From: Halodesulfovibrio sp.
GTDB taxonomy: Bacteria > Desulfobacterota > Desulfovibrionia > Desulfovibrionales > Desulfovibrionaceae
NCBI RefSeq assembly: GCF_025210605.1
Contig: NZ_JAOARI010000018.1
Location: forward strand, 124,001-188,000
Direction of reading: 5' to 3'
Length of the DNA: 64,000 nucleotides
Shown: piece after piece, positions 55,221 through 63,782 of the stretch
How positions within the stretch are numbered: position 1 is the stretch's first letter
Layout of the letters: each line of letters starts with the position of its first letter
Notes under the pieces: model-generated
What the model was told of the DNA's origin: nothing
Databases searched by the model: none
Seen by the model: only the letters and a program-made list of their open reading frames with translations
Made by a program: the position numbers and the translations under genes

Positions 55221-56783
55221 TTAGGCACGGCGCAAGATACGCCCTCGAACAAATGCGATTACAGGCTCAATTGCCTTAGGCGCTAGTAGCCACGATGTAC
55301 AAGCATATAGCGCACAAAAAAGAGTTCCGCTGACAGCAAGAGATGCAAATGCACCAGTTAGAGGCTGGTCTTTCAGTAGCAGCGGGATTTGCTGCACAGT
55401 AAATATTGATGCCGCCATAGCAGGCACACATAAGACAGCTGAAAGCAAAAACATCCGAACAACACCTTTAAAGGCATCACCACCGAATCTATGTCTCCAC
55501 ACAGTGGATAACGCGACAGTATAGATGATGACCGACATTGTTCCCGCCAGAGCAACGCCCATGACACCGATTGTTTTTCCCAAATACCAGTAGACTGGAA
55601 CAGCCAGCAACGACACTATACTCCCCACTACAGCAGGAGTGATCGTATCTTTATGAGCATAAAATGCTCGTCCTATCATTTGCTGCACTCCCCAGAATGC
55701 CACGGAAGCAAGCATAATCTGCAATAGCGGCGTAGCACCTAAGGTTTCCTGTGCGCCAAAGCTGCCCTGCTGGAAAATAAGCCGTAGTGTCGGCTCGGCA
55801 GCACTTATCATCCAAAACGAAAGCGGTACAATAAACAACATTGTATTCCGCAGTGCCCTACTTAGCGTTGCGTTAAATTCGTCTGTATCCCCCTTTGCAA
55901 CCAAAGCGGCAAGGAAAGGATATGACGCAACACCTGCTGCTTGGGCAACAACGCCGACCGGAACAAGCATAATCCGGCGTGAGTAATTTAAAAGACTCAC
56001 AGCGCCGTCACCAGTTAGGGAACCGAATATACGAACAAATTGCTCATCAAGCACAACAATCGACTGCCCGATCATCAAAGGCAACGCGAGAAGCACAAAT
56101 TTTTTAAGTCCACGGTGATTCAGAGTGAAACGCCATTGCAACCCACCGCTGCGAACGGCTATGTACGGTAGCATAAAACTGCCGGACACAGCCCCGAACA
56201 GCACTCCCCAGCAAAAGCCTTCCATACCTTTATCAATCATAAGCAAACCGCCAACGATGATACTTGCGTTATACACAAGTGGAACAAGCGCAGGGACTAA
56301 AAACTGCTTACGCATATACAAAACACCGGACAAACATGACCCGAGAAGAAAGAAAATTTGTGCAGGAAGGATAATCCGCAAGAAGTAGGTAAGGCGAGTT
56401 AACGATGCTGCATCGAATCCCGGGGCTGCTATTTTTGCCAAATATGGTGCGCTAAGCCACGCAACACAGGTTCCGGCAGTTGCAACGACACCCACCCAGA
56501 ACAGCACAGAGGACAAAAACGACCAGCCGTCTTTTTCATCCTTGCCAAAATATTCTGCAAGCAAGGGAATAAGAGTAATTGAGAAGTACCCGCCCGCAAG
56601 AAGATAATTCAGAAAATCAGGGATAACAAATGAAGCAAAATAGATATCTGATTCTATGGATGCCCCGTAATAAAAAGAGATCACCTTATCACGAATAAGC
56701 CCCATAAATCGCGACAGAAAAATGCTGGCAGCCATAATTACTGCTGCAACACCCATGTGCTGCCTGCCTGTTAAAAACGCCAT
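55221..56783 (-). CDS. murJ: Lipid II flippase MurJ
   Basis: 520 aa with about fourteen membrane helices, MVF/MATE-like fold. Flips lipid II for peptidoglycan synthesis. Signatures: AASIFLSRFMGLIRDKVISFYYG at the start, DFLNYLLAGGYFSITLIPLLAEYFGKDE, LLNYSRRIMLVPVGVVAQAAGVASYPFLAA. The start ATG has AAGGAG upstream. Complete. Confidence 0.95.
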   Translation of the reverse strand: MAFLTGRQHMGVAAVIMAASIFLSRFMGLIRDKVISFYYGASIESDIYFASFVIPDFLNYLLAGGYFSITLIPLLAEYFGKDEKDGWSFLSSVLFWVGVVATAGTCVAWLSAPYLAKIAAPGFDAASLTRLTYFLRIILPAQIFFLLGSCLSGVLYMRKQFLVPALVPLVYNASIIVGGLLMIDKGMEGFCWGVLFGAVSGSFMLPYIAVRSGGLQWRFTLNHRGLKKFVLLALPLMIGQSIVVLDEQFVRIFGSLTGDGAVSLLNYSRRIMLVPVGVVAQAAGVASYPFLAALVAKGDTDEFNATLSRALRNTMLFIVPLSFWMISAAEPTLRLIFQQGSFGAQETLGATPLLQIMLASVAFWGVQQMIGRAFYAHKDTITPAVVGSIVSLLAVPVYWYLGKTIGVMGVALAGTMSVIIYTVALSTVWRHRFGGDAFKGVVRMFLLSAVLCVPAMAASIFTVQQIPLLLKDQPLTGAFASLAVSGTLFCALYACTSWLLAPKAIEPVIAFVRGRILRRA

Positions 56784-57039
56784 ATATGCGTCAGCTCCTT
56801 ACATAAAAATCGTACAATAGCATCGCTGAACACGAGTAGCTATCTACACAAAACCAACCCACTCTACGTACTCCATAGAAGTTTGGATGACTACTCATGG
56901 CTCACTACTTATTTTTTTCGAAAAAGACAAAAAAGTTAAAACCCATTTAACTACCTATCTATTTTCACTAATACAAACGACCAATCTATCCCGCAACATA
57001 TTGTAATAAAAGTAATATTAGCTTTTTCACATTTACTGC
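56784..57039. other. AT-rich spacer upstream of the S-box promoter
   Basis: About 250 bases between the divergent murJ and S-box units. No coding frame or fold recognised apart from the promoter at its right edge. Confidence 0.5.
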
Positions 57040-57068
57040 TTGACTTTATTCAAAGTTGGACCATACTA
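57040..57068 (+). promoter_or_regulatory. Sigma-70 promoter of the S-box transcript
   Basis: TTGACT at 57040-57045 and ATACTA at 57063-57068 with 17-base spacing. It lies directly before the aptamer, so the transcript would begin at ~57074 with the riboswitch at its 5' end. Confidence 0.65.
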
Positions 57069-57074
57069 GATTCA

Positions 57075-57184
57075 TACGCTCATGCAGAGGACACGAGGGA
57101 TCTGGCCCAAAGACTGTCCGGCAACCTATACTACCACAGTAGTGCAAGGTGCTAAGCCAGCCGCTCCGTGCGGAAACCATGAGG
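57075..57184 (+). ncRNA. SAM-I (S-box) riboswitch aptamer
   Basis: Four helices around the SAM pocket can be drawn. P1 is CTCATG 57079-57084 with CATGAG 57178-57183. P2 is GGACA 57089-57093 with TGTCC 57115-57119, enclosing the kink-turn and the GAGGGA...TGGCCC segment. P3 is ACTAC 57130-57134 with GTAGT 57139-57143. P4 is CCGC 57161-57164 with GCGG 57170-57173. The conserved strings GGCCC, CCGGCAACC and CAAGGTGCTAA are in the right order. Binding SAM should stabilise P1 and lower downstream expression. The gene following it is the 89-aa unknown at 57318. Confidence 0.9.
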
Positions 57185-57225
57185 CTGCTATACATACCCA
57201 GCCTCTCATTTGAGAGGCTTTTTTA
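57181..57225 (+). terminator. S-box expression platform: antiterminator and intrinsic terminator
   Basis: GAGGCTG (57181-57187) is part of the 3' side of P1 and can instead pair with CAGCCTC (57199-57205) to form the antiterminator. CAGCCTC is also part of the terminator arm GCCTCTCA (57201-57208) that pairs with TGAGAGGC (57211-57218), followed by a T-run. SAM binding favours P1, freeing the terminator arm: an OFF switch. Confidence 0.9.
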
Positions 57226-57317
57226 TTTACTTCAGGGCGGATTTTTAGCGATTGCGCGCCCTGCAAAACAATACAGCTAAGAGCTTTCCGGTGCATCCGG
57301 AGACAAGGAGATTGTTC

Positions 57318-57587
57318 ATGTTAGCCTTTTTAACCCACTTTGCTGAAGCACCAAAAGCAAATATCGAATTTTTGTACCACGATTCATCCAGCCAACCTGC
57401 TCCTACACAGTACACAGATTTGCTGGAACTTTTAGGCGACATTAGAATGCTTCATCTCACGCAGGCTCAAAAAGAGGAACTGCGTAGAACTCTCCGCAAC
57501 GATCTTGCTACAGGCGACATACACGAAATATGGCGCCACAGGGCACTCAGAAAAAATTTGATACACTCACTCGGTAGAATTGTATAA
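57318..57587 (+). CDS. Unknown 89-aa protein controlled by a SAM-I riboswitch
   Basis: The only gene between the S-box terminator (93 bases upstream) and the next terminator. An AAGGAGATTGTTC site leads to ATG 57318, so it is clearly translated; the open frame continuing upstream to 57252 has no such site. Soluble, no Cys, no signal peptide. Residues ~30-89 (YTDLLELLGDIRMLHLTQAQKEELRRTLR...DIHEIWRHRALRKNL) look like a basic helical bundle; residues 1-28 are mixed. No similarity to methionine, SAM or sulfur genes is seen, and I do not recognise a family. Confidence 0.8.
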   Translation: MLAFLTHFAEAPKANIEFLYHDSSSQPAPTQYTDLLELLGDIRMLHLTQAQKEELRRTLRNDLATGDIHEIWRHRALRKNLIHSLGRIV

Positions 57588-57754
57588 CTGCCAAAAAGCG
57601 AACAATACACTCCCCATGCAATACAGGAGTGAGTCGTTAGCGATACGCATTGCAGCTTTTATATGTTGCTAAGCAATACATATTGAGTGTGGCTGAAACA
57701 ATCGCAAAGCTTATTGGATACGCCACACCATTTCTCAACGAATAGTTTTCAATC

Positions 57755-57799
57755 AAAGTCAGGAGCTAACCACGTCATCATGTAGCTTCTGACTTTTTT
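57755..57799 (+). terminator. Terminator of the S-box-controlled unit
   Basis: GTCAGGAGCTA / TAGCTTCTGAC stem (one G-T wobble) with a 14-base loop and TTTTTT. It limits the transcript to one recognised gene. Confidence 0.85.
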
Positions 57800-57877
57800 C
57801 ATCAGAACTTACTGCCACAAAACTCTACACATCCAGCAAATTGTTTCTTACTGATACGATCAGCACGCTACCTGAAG

Positions 57878-58375
57878 CTAGAAACCAAGTGAAGCTAACG
57901 CACTTTCAAGCTCTGCAAATGAATGAATCGTACGCATACGTGCTTTTTCTTTGCGCTCGTCCGAATGTAAATTAAGCCAGATACCGTTAATGCCCACCTC
58001 TGTTGCTCCCCAAATATCATCCATATAGCTGTCACCAACCATCACAACCCGCTCTGCTGGCAGCTGAAGATCGTGCAGCGCATACCGCCAAAATTCAGCC
58101 CAAGGCTTAGGACGACCTGCTCTACCAAAACTATATACAGCAGAAAAACACTGGCTAATTCCCATAGGCTCAAACGCTGCAAGCATGGCTTCGTCACCAG
58201 ATTCTGAAGCATTGGTTGCCAGCGCTACCCGCCAACTTTTGCTCGCGTGCAACACTGCCTCTGCTGCACCATCCACAGCCGGAACTGAAGACCACACACC
58301 TTTACCTGCCAGATACACCGGCATGGTCTCCATCAGTGTTCCGCCCCAGTCAAAAAGTAACGCTCTATCAAACAT
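57878..58375 (-). CDS. HAD family hydrolase
   Basis: 165 aa. The motif-I nucleophile is in LLFDWGGTLMET, followed by the motif-II Thr-Asn (ALATNAS), the Lys of motif III (RPKPWAEF) and the acidic motif IV (MVGDSYMDDIWGA). The Trp in DWGGT is unusual, since most HADs have DxDGT. The cap is small, so it is probably a phosphatase of small phosphometabolites. Placed next to ssb, convergent with the S-box unit. Confidence 0.88.
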   Translation of the reverse strand: MFDRALLFDWGGTLMETMPVYLAGKGVWSSVPAVDGAAEAVLHASKSWRVALATNASESGDEAMLAAFEPMGISQCFSAVYSFGRAGRPKPWAEFWRYALHDLQLPAERVVMVGDSYMDDIWGATEVGINGIWLNLHSDERKEKARMRTIHSFAELESALASLGF

Positions 58376-58402
58376 AGGTTTCCTTTTCCTATTGGTATAC
58401 TA

Positions 58403-58438
58403 AATAAAAAAACCCGAAGGCGTAATACGCCCTCGGGT
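58403..58438 (-). terminator. Terminator of ssb
   Basis: ACCCGAGGGCGTA / TACGCCTTCGGGT stem as read on the minus strand, with a T-run after it. Confidence 0.92.
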
Positions 58439-58464
58439 AAATATATAGATGGAATAACGGCGAC

Positions 58465-58965
58465 CTAGAACGGTACGTCGTCCATTCCACTAGCTTCAGA
58501 TGGAAATGCGGGACCAAGATCTTCATTACCGGAATTATACTGCTGCTGTTGCGGCTGGAAATTGTTGTTCTGCTGCGGACGCGGAGCGTTGTTCTGCTGG
58601 TAGGAACGGCGTTCGCCGCCCTGCTGCTGCATTGCATCGCCTTTACGATCGAGGAACTGCACACGCTGTGCTTTAATTTCCGTAGTATAACGGGTCTGAC
58701 CCTGCTGATCCTGCCACTGGCGGGTTTGCAGGCTGCCCTCAACATACACAAGGCTTCCTTTGCCAAGGTAGTTAGCGCAGTTCTCTGCCACACGCTGGAA
58801 GACAACCACGCGGTGCCATTCAGTACGTTCCTGTTTGTTGCCATCACGGTCTGTGTAGGATTCGTCTGTCGCCACGTTGAAGTTAGCGATAGGCGTACCA
58901 TTACCCGCATAGCGCAACTCTGGGTCTGCACCAAGACGACCGATGATCATCACTTTATTCAGCAT
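58465..58965 (-). CDS. ssb: Single-stranded DNA-binding protein
   Basis: 166 aa. N-terminal OB fold ([47 protein letters not shown]), a Gln/Asn-rich flexible linker (~residues 110-150), and the acidic tip DDVPF that binds partner proteins. Start ATG with AAGGAG upstream. Confidence 0.97.
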   Translation of the reverse strand: MLNKVMIIGRLGADPELRYAGNGTPIANFNVATDESYTDRDGNKQERTEWHRVVVFQRVAENCANYLGKGSLVYVEGSLQTRQWQDQQGQTRYTTEIKAQRVQFLDRKGDAMQQQGGERRSYQQNNAPRPQQNNNFQPQQQQYNSGNEDLGPAFPSEASGMDDVPF

Positions 58966-59001
58966 TATTGGGCTCCTTAAAAATTACTGTATCTACGATT
59001 C

Positions 59002-59349
59002 TTACTCGTTCGGTAAATCTTTTTCAAGGTCTGATAATGCGTCTTCAATTTTATCTGTAAGCTGGTTAGCTTTTTGCGGATTCCACTCGCTCAATGCTTG
59101 TTCAAGCTCCTGACGAAGCACAAAAATAACATCAAGCGGGTCTTTGGCATACGCCTTCAACTCATCTGACCAGTCTGCAAAGCGACACGCATCTACCAGA
59201 GTTTCGATCATCTCGATCACACCAGTCTTTGCGACATAACGCTGCTGCTCTTTAGGGAAAGCCAATTCATATAAACGAGGCCACTCCCGTTGAACTTCAT
59301 CTTCTGAGTATGTGGACGCCCAAACGCGAACCTGCAAAACTTTACCCAT
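59002..59349 (-). CDS. Unknown 115-aa protein of the carboxylase cluster
   Basis: Small acidic helical protein (GKVLQVRVWASTYSEDEVQREWPRLYELAFP, then PQKANQLTDKIEDALSDLEKDLPNE). It is the last gene of the leftward carboxylase cluster, 2 bases after the biotinyl-protein gene, with AGGAG before its ATG. Tight placement suggests a role with the carboxylase, such as assembly or regulation. No family recognised. Confidence 0.75.
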   Translation of the reverse strand: MGKVLQVRVWASTYSEDEVQREWPRLYELAFPKEQQRYVAKTGVIEMIETLVDACRFADWSDELKAYAKDPLDVIFVLRQELEQALSEWNPQKANQLTDKIEDALSDLEKDLPNE

Positions 59350-59351
59350 GC

Positions 59352-60002
59352 TTACTCCTGCTCAGTCCATTCGGTCTGCACACGGACAACTACATCTTCA
59401 ATAAGAGCAAGCTGATCCGGAGGACACACACCGATAAGTGCTGCACCAGCATCCACGTTTTCATTATGCTGGAAGTACACAGAGTAAATTACACCGTCAG
59501 GACCGGAGTAATTAAGTGGTGCTTCGCGTTTCATACGAGACATAATGAAAAGCTCCATGCCGTCGTGCACAGTAACACTTTGCGAACCGGAACTTTTAAT
59601 CTTGCTATCCACATCCGGTGCAAAATAGTATTTTGCACGCTCTGGAGCTTCAAACAAGTACAATGCTTTTTTAAGAATAATTGCGAGAACTTCATCTTTA
59701 GAGAGGAAGTGGCGCAGGCGAACAAGCTCAGTACCTGCTTCAACAAATGTGCCTTCCAGCTCAGTGTGAATTTTCTCTACAACACCTTTTTGCGTTGCAC
59801 GAATAATCTTATCGTTACGTTCACGCTGCAATGTTGCAAGCGGAGTACCCGGAATTTCATTCCAAGTACCGGTTGCACCAATAACGCGGTCGCCCTCTTT
59901 AATAGAACCAAAAGATACTACGCCGGTATGAGGAGCGGTAATAATCAGCTCTTCGTACGGAGAAGCTTTAATCTCTTCAAGAAGTTTGGAAATGTCGAGC
60001 AT
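59352..60002 (-). CDS. Biotin-carboxyl-carrier-type protein
   Basis: 216 aa. The C-terminal biotinyl domain has a Lys in SRMKREAPLNYSGPDGV (K158), where the usual context is EAMKM, then VYFQHNENVDAGAALIGV. The segment before it (residues ~45-110) contains a second lipoyl-like fold. The MKR context is atypical, so whether biotin ligase modifies it needs testing. ATG with GGAGG upstream, 12 bases after the carboxyltransferase gene. Confidence 0.8.
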   Translation of the reverse strand: MLDISKLLEEIKASPYEELIITAPHTGVVSFGSIKEGDRVIGATGTWNEIPGTPLATLQRERNDKIIRATQKGVVEKIHTELEGTFVEAGTELVRLRHFLSKDEVLAIILKKALYLFEAPERAKYYFAPDVDSKIKSSGSQSVTVHDGMELFIMSRMKREAPLNYSGPDGVIYSVYFQHNENVDAGAALIGVCPPDQLALIEDVVVRVQTEWTEQE

Positions 60003-60014
60003 ATAAAGCCTCCA

Positions 60015-62276
60015 CTACCTGTAGTAAAGGTTACGGCCGCCCATAGTCATAAGCGCCTGCGATAAGTTGTGTCGTGCATCACGACGATCCCAGATACCCT
60101 GAATGTGACCGCGGCTGAGAGCCTTCTGGGCACGGTGGTAGTCTGGTGGAATATCCATACCGGTTGTCTCTTTAATTACGCCAGGACCAGCAAAACCGAT
60201 ATTAGAAGAGCGGATTGCGAACTGGTACGGAGAACAACCAAGGAAGCTTGCAAGTGGACCTGCATATGAATTGGTATCGTACAGAACGAGGTACAGACCA
60301 CCAGCATCAATGTAACGACGTACAGCCATTGTACAACGTGGCATCTGGATTACACCGTTAACACCTTCCTGAATACGAATACCGGCAGTGCCGTGAACAT
60401 AACTGATGAACGGGAAGCGTTTTTTCTTCGCACGCTCAGCAGCCTGAATGAACTTTTCGCCTTCAGCGGCACCAACTGTACCACCTCGGAATGGTGCGAT
60501 AAGAGTAGCAACAACAACTTTTACATTGTTGATACGCGCCTCGAATGTCGTACAGGAAGACTTCAAGCCAGTTTTATTTTTTGCCTGCTCAAGCTTGAGG
60601 TCAAAGCCCTCAAAACCAAGCGGGTTGGCAGATTCAACTTCTGTGTTGAATTCAAAAATAGAACCCGGATCGAAGATGTTGTGCATGTACCACTGGTATT
60701 CCATTGGGAAATGGTGTCCACAGCTGTTACATACACCAGCATATTCGCCAAAAAGGTCTGGTGCCCACAGATCCTGACAGCCATGTGTGTCAGCATTCGG
60801 ACATGTGATAGCACGGTCATCCTTAGCGCGTGGAGAAATGTAGCTCCACTGCCCTTTGCCCTGATCTTCCTCGTCCCACTGAGAAAGCATAGTAAGCTCT
60901 TTCTCTTTGTCGGCTTTGGAAGTGTTGGCAGGAATTGCCTTGGTGATTTTTTTCCAAGGAGCTTTCACCTTGTCCATAAGAACACGGGCTTCCGCGTCCA
61001 CTTCTTCTACTGCGTACATCAGTTTTTTCTGATGTGAACGCCACAGGTCATACTTGAAGTAGGAGTAGGTATCCCACCCTTTTTCAACAAACCATGCAGC
61101 GACGCGGCGGTGAACCGGACGACGGTCAATAAATGCGGATTTGGAAAGTTTATTAAACTTCGCGTGACGCTTGGCGATAAGACGAGCACGAGCTTTTTTG
61201 CTCAAGCTCCAGCGTACATGAATGTTTTCAAGATCAAGATCTTCAATAGACTTACCTTTGCGACGACGCAGCGCCATTGCACGGAAAGGAGAAAAGCCTT
61301 TCACGTTCAATACAACTTCGTCAGTTGCGCGGATAACTTCCTGACGCAAGCTACGGAAGAACTCGTAATGGTACGGACGCGCACCAAGTGGCGGTTCCTG
61401 AACCTTATGGTCTACATAGCCCATACGCACGTTGTCATCAGCAGTAATTTTCAGCTGATGTGCGCATTTCTCAACAAGTTCAGAGCCTGCACGTTCTCCA
61501 CCACGAACGCGACCTTCAATAGCTGCCGCACCTTCTGGTGAAATAACGGAATAATACCCGTGAGAAAGCATCAAACGGCTGTCGGCAAGACCGATAGCCT
61601 CTGCACCACCTGAGCCGCCTTCAGAAAAGATTGCGACAACAGGCACGCTAAGAGCTGCCATTTCGTACAGGTTTTTCGCAATTTGTTGCGCTGCGCCAGG
61701 AGCGTCTTCAACAGGGAAAGAACCCGGAGTAAAGACAAAAGTATGCACAGGAATATTCTCGGTTTCTGCAACCTTCATGTAGTGCAACGCCTTTGCGTTA
61801 CCCCAAGGTTTAACAGAACCACCATTGCGGAATTCTTCGCCGTGCCCTTTTTCCTGACCGATAACCATCACTGGCTGGTGATATACACGTTTGCCACTGC
61901 GACGGGTAATGTATGCACGCGCAATCAACATTGAAGGGTCAATGCTGTTTTCGTCTTTACCACCGATTTCTGTGTAGTTATCGTATACGTTTTCTAAAAT
62001 ATCGCGAAGACAAATACGCTGAGAGTGGCGTACAATGCGTACCTTGTCCATCGCGGTCAATTCGTTTTCAAGATTACGTTCTACAAACCCAAAAAGGTCT
62101 TCCAACGTCACAAGAGCTGCAAACTTGTCTTCAGTAGACAAGCCGTTCTCGCGCTGTATGAACTCTTCAAGTTTGGATTCAAGCAGACGGATATTTTCCT
62201 GCTGCTTATCACCGAAGATGTCTTTGATGTACGTAAGACGTTCGGTTAAATGCTGTGTTCTCTTTTCGGTATCCAT
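60015..62276 (-). CDS. Fused acetyl-CoA carboxylase carboxyltransferase (AccA-AccD)
   Basis: 753 aa in one chain. The N-terminal ~300 residues resemble AccA (VMVIGQEKGHG, FSEGGSGGAEAIGLADSRLMLSHGYYSVISPEGAA). A basic linker (~330-440, RRRKGKSIEDLDLENIH) follows. The C-terminal ~300 residues resemble AccD, with a zinc-ribbon-like cluster (CPNADTHGC ... CNSCGHHFPMEY near residue ~490-520) and IAPFRGGTVGAAEGEKF, GFAGPGVIKETTG. AccA and AccD are normally separate. Substrate could be acetyl-CoA or another acyl-CoA. ATG with GGGGGAG upstream. Confidence 0.85.
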   Translation of the reverse strand: MDTEKRTQHLTERLTYIKDIFGDKQQENIRLLESKLEEFIQRENGLSTEDKFAALVTLEDLFGFVERNLENELTAMDKVRIVRHSQRICLRDILENVYDNYTEIGGKDENSIDPSMLIARAYITRRSGKRVYHQPVMVIGQEKGHGEEFRNGGSVKPWGNAKALHYMKVAETENIPVHTFVFTPGSFPVEDAPGAAQQIAKNLYEMAALSVPVVAIFSEGGSGGAEAIGLADSRLMLSHGYYSVISPEGAAAIEGRVRGGERAGSELVEKCAHQLKITADDNVRMGYVDHKVQEPPLGARPYHYEFFRSLRQEVIRATDEVVLNVKGFSPFRAMALRRRKGKSIEDLDLENIHVRWSLSKKARARLIAKRHAKFNKLSKSAFIDRRPVHRRVAAWFVEKGWDTYSYFKYDLWRSHQKKLMYAVEEVDAEARVLMDKVKAPWKKITKAIPANTSKADKEKELTMLSQWDEEDQGKGQWSYISPRAKDDRAITCPNADTHGCQDLWAPDLFGEYAGVCNSCGHHFPMEYQWYMHNIFDPGSIFEFNTEVESANPLGFEGFDLKLEQAKNKTGLKSSCTTFEARINNVKVVVATLIAPFRGGTVGAAEGEKFIQAAERAKKKRFPFISYVHGTAGIRIQEGVNGVIQMPRCTMAVRRYIDAGGLYLVLYDTNSYAGPLASFLGCSPYQFAIRSSNIGFAGPGVIKETTGMDIPPDYHRAQKALSRGHIQGIWDRRDARHNLSQALMTMGGRNLYYR

Positions 62277-62339
62277 ATAGTCTCCCCCGCGCCGCTAGGC
62301 GGGGTTGATAATGCTTTATTGAGCGTTCCGGCTGCTGTG

Positions 62340-63758
62340 CTAAAACTCAAGAATTATGTCAGTTTTAGTCCGCAGGAAATTAACATTGGACTTGAGTGAC
62401 TCGCCACCCTGATTGCGACCTGTAAGACGCAGTTCATCCAAGAATTTCTTACCGTTAATTTTAACCTCAGACAGATCTTTGCCCCAAATAATAGCAAGGG
62501 CAAGGTTCGGATCAAACTCGGTTGGAATGTCATACGCAACGTCTGTAGGAACGTGTGTATGCATAGCAAGCCAATCGTGTTTATCCCAGCCAAAGTCTTC
62601 AATGCAACCAACCCAAGGAGTAAATTTCATCTCAGGGTTTTCTGCAATAAGACGGTACTCAATGCCGACACCTTCGAAGGTAACAGCATCCTGACTGTAT
62701 CCAAGAGGTTCACCTAAACCAACTCGAATCTGCTCTGCAATAAGGTCAACACCAGCCTCACCGTTAACGCGGGAAATCATGGCGGAAACACCGTTTTCAA
62801 CCTGAATACGAGTGTTTACTTCCATAAGGAACGGGCGACCGTCGCGGGTCACAATCCATTCCCAAGTACCTACGTTGTCATAACCAACCTTGCGCGCCAT
62901 AGCGAGTGAGTATTCGGTAATATCGTCCAGAACTTTCTGGGCGTCGAATGTGTAGTTAATGGAGCTTGGGTCAAAACCCGGCGCAATTTCAAGGCGTTTC
63001 TGAAGACCGGTAGACTGGATAGAGCAGTTACGTGTGCCGAAATGTACTGGATTTTTTCCTGTACGGTCGGACACAATCTGTACTTCCAAGTGGTTGAAGT
63101 CTTTAATGCGTTGTTCAATAAGAACACCTTCGTCACTAAAATGACGAAGGGAATAACTACGGATACGACGGTATACAGATTTAAAGAGGTCAATATCATA
63201 TACCTCTTCAATACCCATACCACCGCCACCTGCGGATGCTTTTACCAGTACCATAGGGCGTTCAATACCCTGTTCTTCCTGAAATTCGAAAAGTTGACGA
63301 GCAATCTTTTCTGCTTCAAGTTCATCATACACAGGGCGGTCAGACCCCGGTACTGTAGGTACTTCCAAGCTTCGAGCAAGACGTTTTGTATTAATTTTAT
63401 CGCCCAGTTCACGAATAATTCTCCATGATGGTCCGATAAATATCAGTTTATTTTCGCGTTGTGTTACACGGCGAGCAAAGCGATAGTCTTCTGCAAAAAA
63501 ACCGTAACCGGGATGAATAGCAGTCGCACCTGACTCATCCGCTACAGCTAACAGTTCGTTTGCGTCTTGATAAGAAGAAACACGGTACAGGCTTTTTTCG
63601 CCTCCGTGTTCTTTAGCCATACGAACATGGCCGGAAGCACTATCTTCTGCAGTGTAAACACAGACAAAACCTAATCCAAGCTTTTGACAAGCCTGCATGA
63701 TACGGATGGCAATTTCCCCTCTGTTTGCCACCAGCACCTTGTGGTTTGTATTCTGCAC
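62340..63758 (-). CDS. accC: Biotin carboxylase (AccC-like), divergent
   Basis: 472 aa ATP-grasp enzyme. ANRGEIAIRI starts the fold, KASAGGGGMGIEE is the ATP loop, and EVNTRIQVENGVSAM is the carboxylase loop. Two conserved features differ from the family: VEH is VEN, and the 'CSiQRRhQK' segment reads CSIQSTGLQK. Both are close to the bicarbonate/biotin site. ATG at 63758; heads the leftward cluster. Confidence 0.87.
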   Translation of the reverse strand: MQNTNHKVLVANRGEIAIRIMQACQKLGLGFVCVYTAEDSASGHVRMAKEHGGEKSLYRVSSYQDANELLAVADESGATAIHPGYGFFAEDYRFARRVTQRENKLIFIGPSWRIIRELGDKINTKRLARSLEVPTVPGSDRPVYDELEAEKIARQLFEFQEEQGIERPMVLVKASAGGGGMGIEEVYDIDLFKSVYRRIRSYSLRHFSDEGVLIEQRIKDFNHLEVQIVSDRTGKNPVHFGTRNCSIQSTGLQKRLEIAPGFDPSSINYTFDAQKVLDDITEYSLAMARKVGYDNVGTWEWIVTRDGRPFLMEVNTRIQVENGVSAMISRVNGEAGVDLIAEQIRVGLGEPLGYSQDAVTFEGVGIEYRLIAENPEMKFTPWVGCIEDFGWDKHDWLAMHTHVPTDVAYDIPTEFDPNLALAIIWGKDLSEVKINGKKFLDELRLTGRNQGGESLKSNVNFLRTKTDIILEF

Positions 63759-63782
63759 GTATTACCCTCGATTTTGTGCAGC

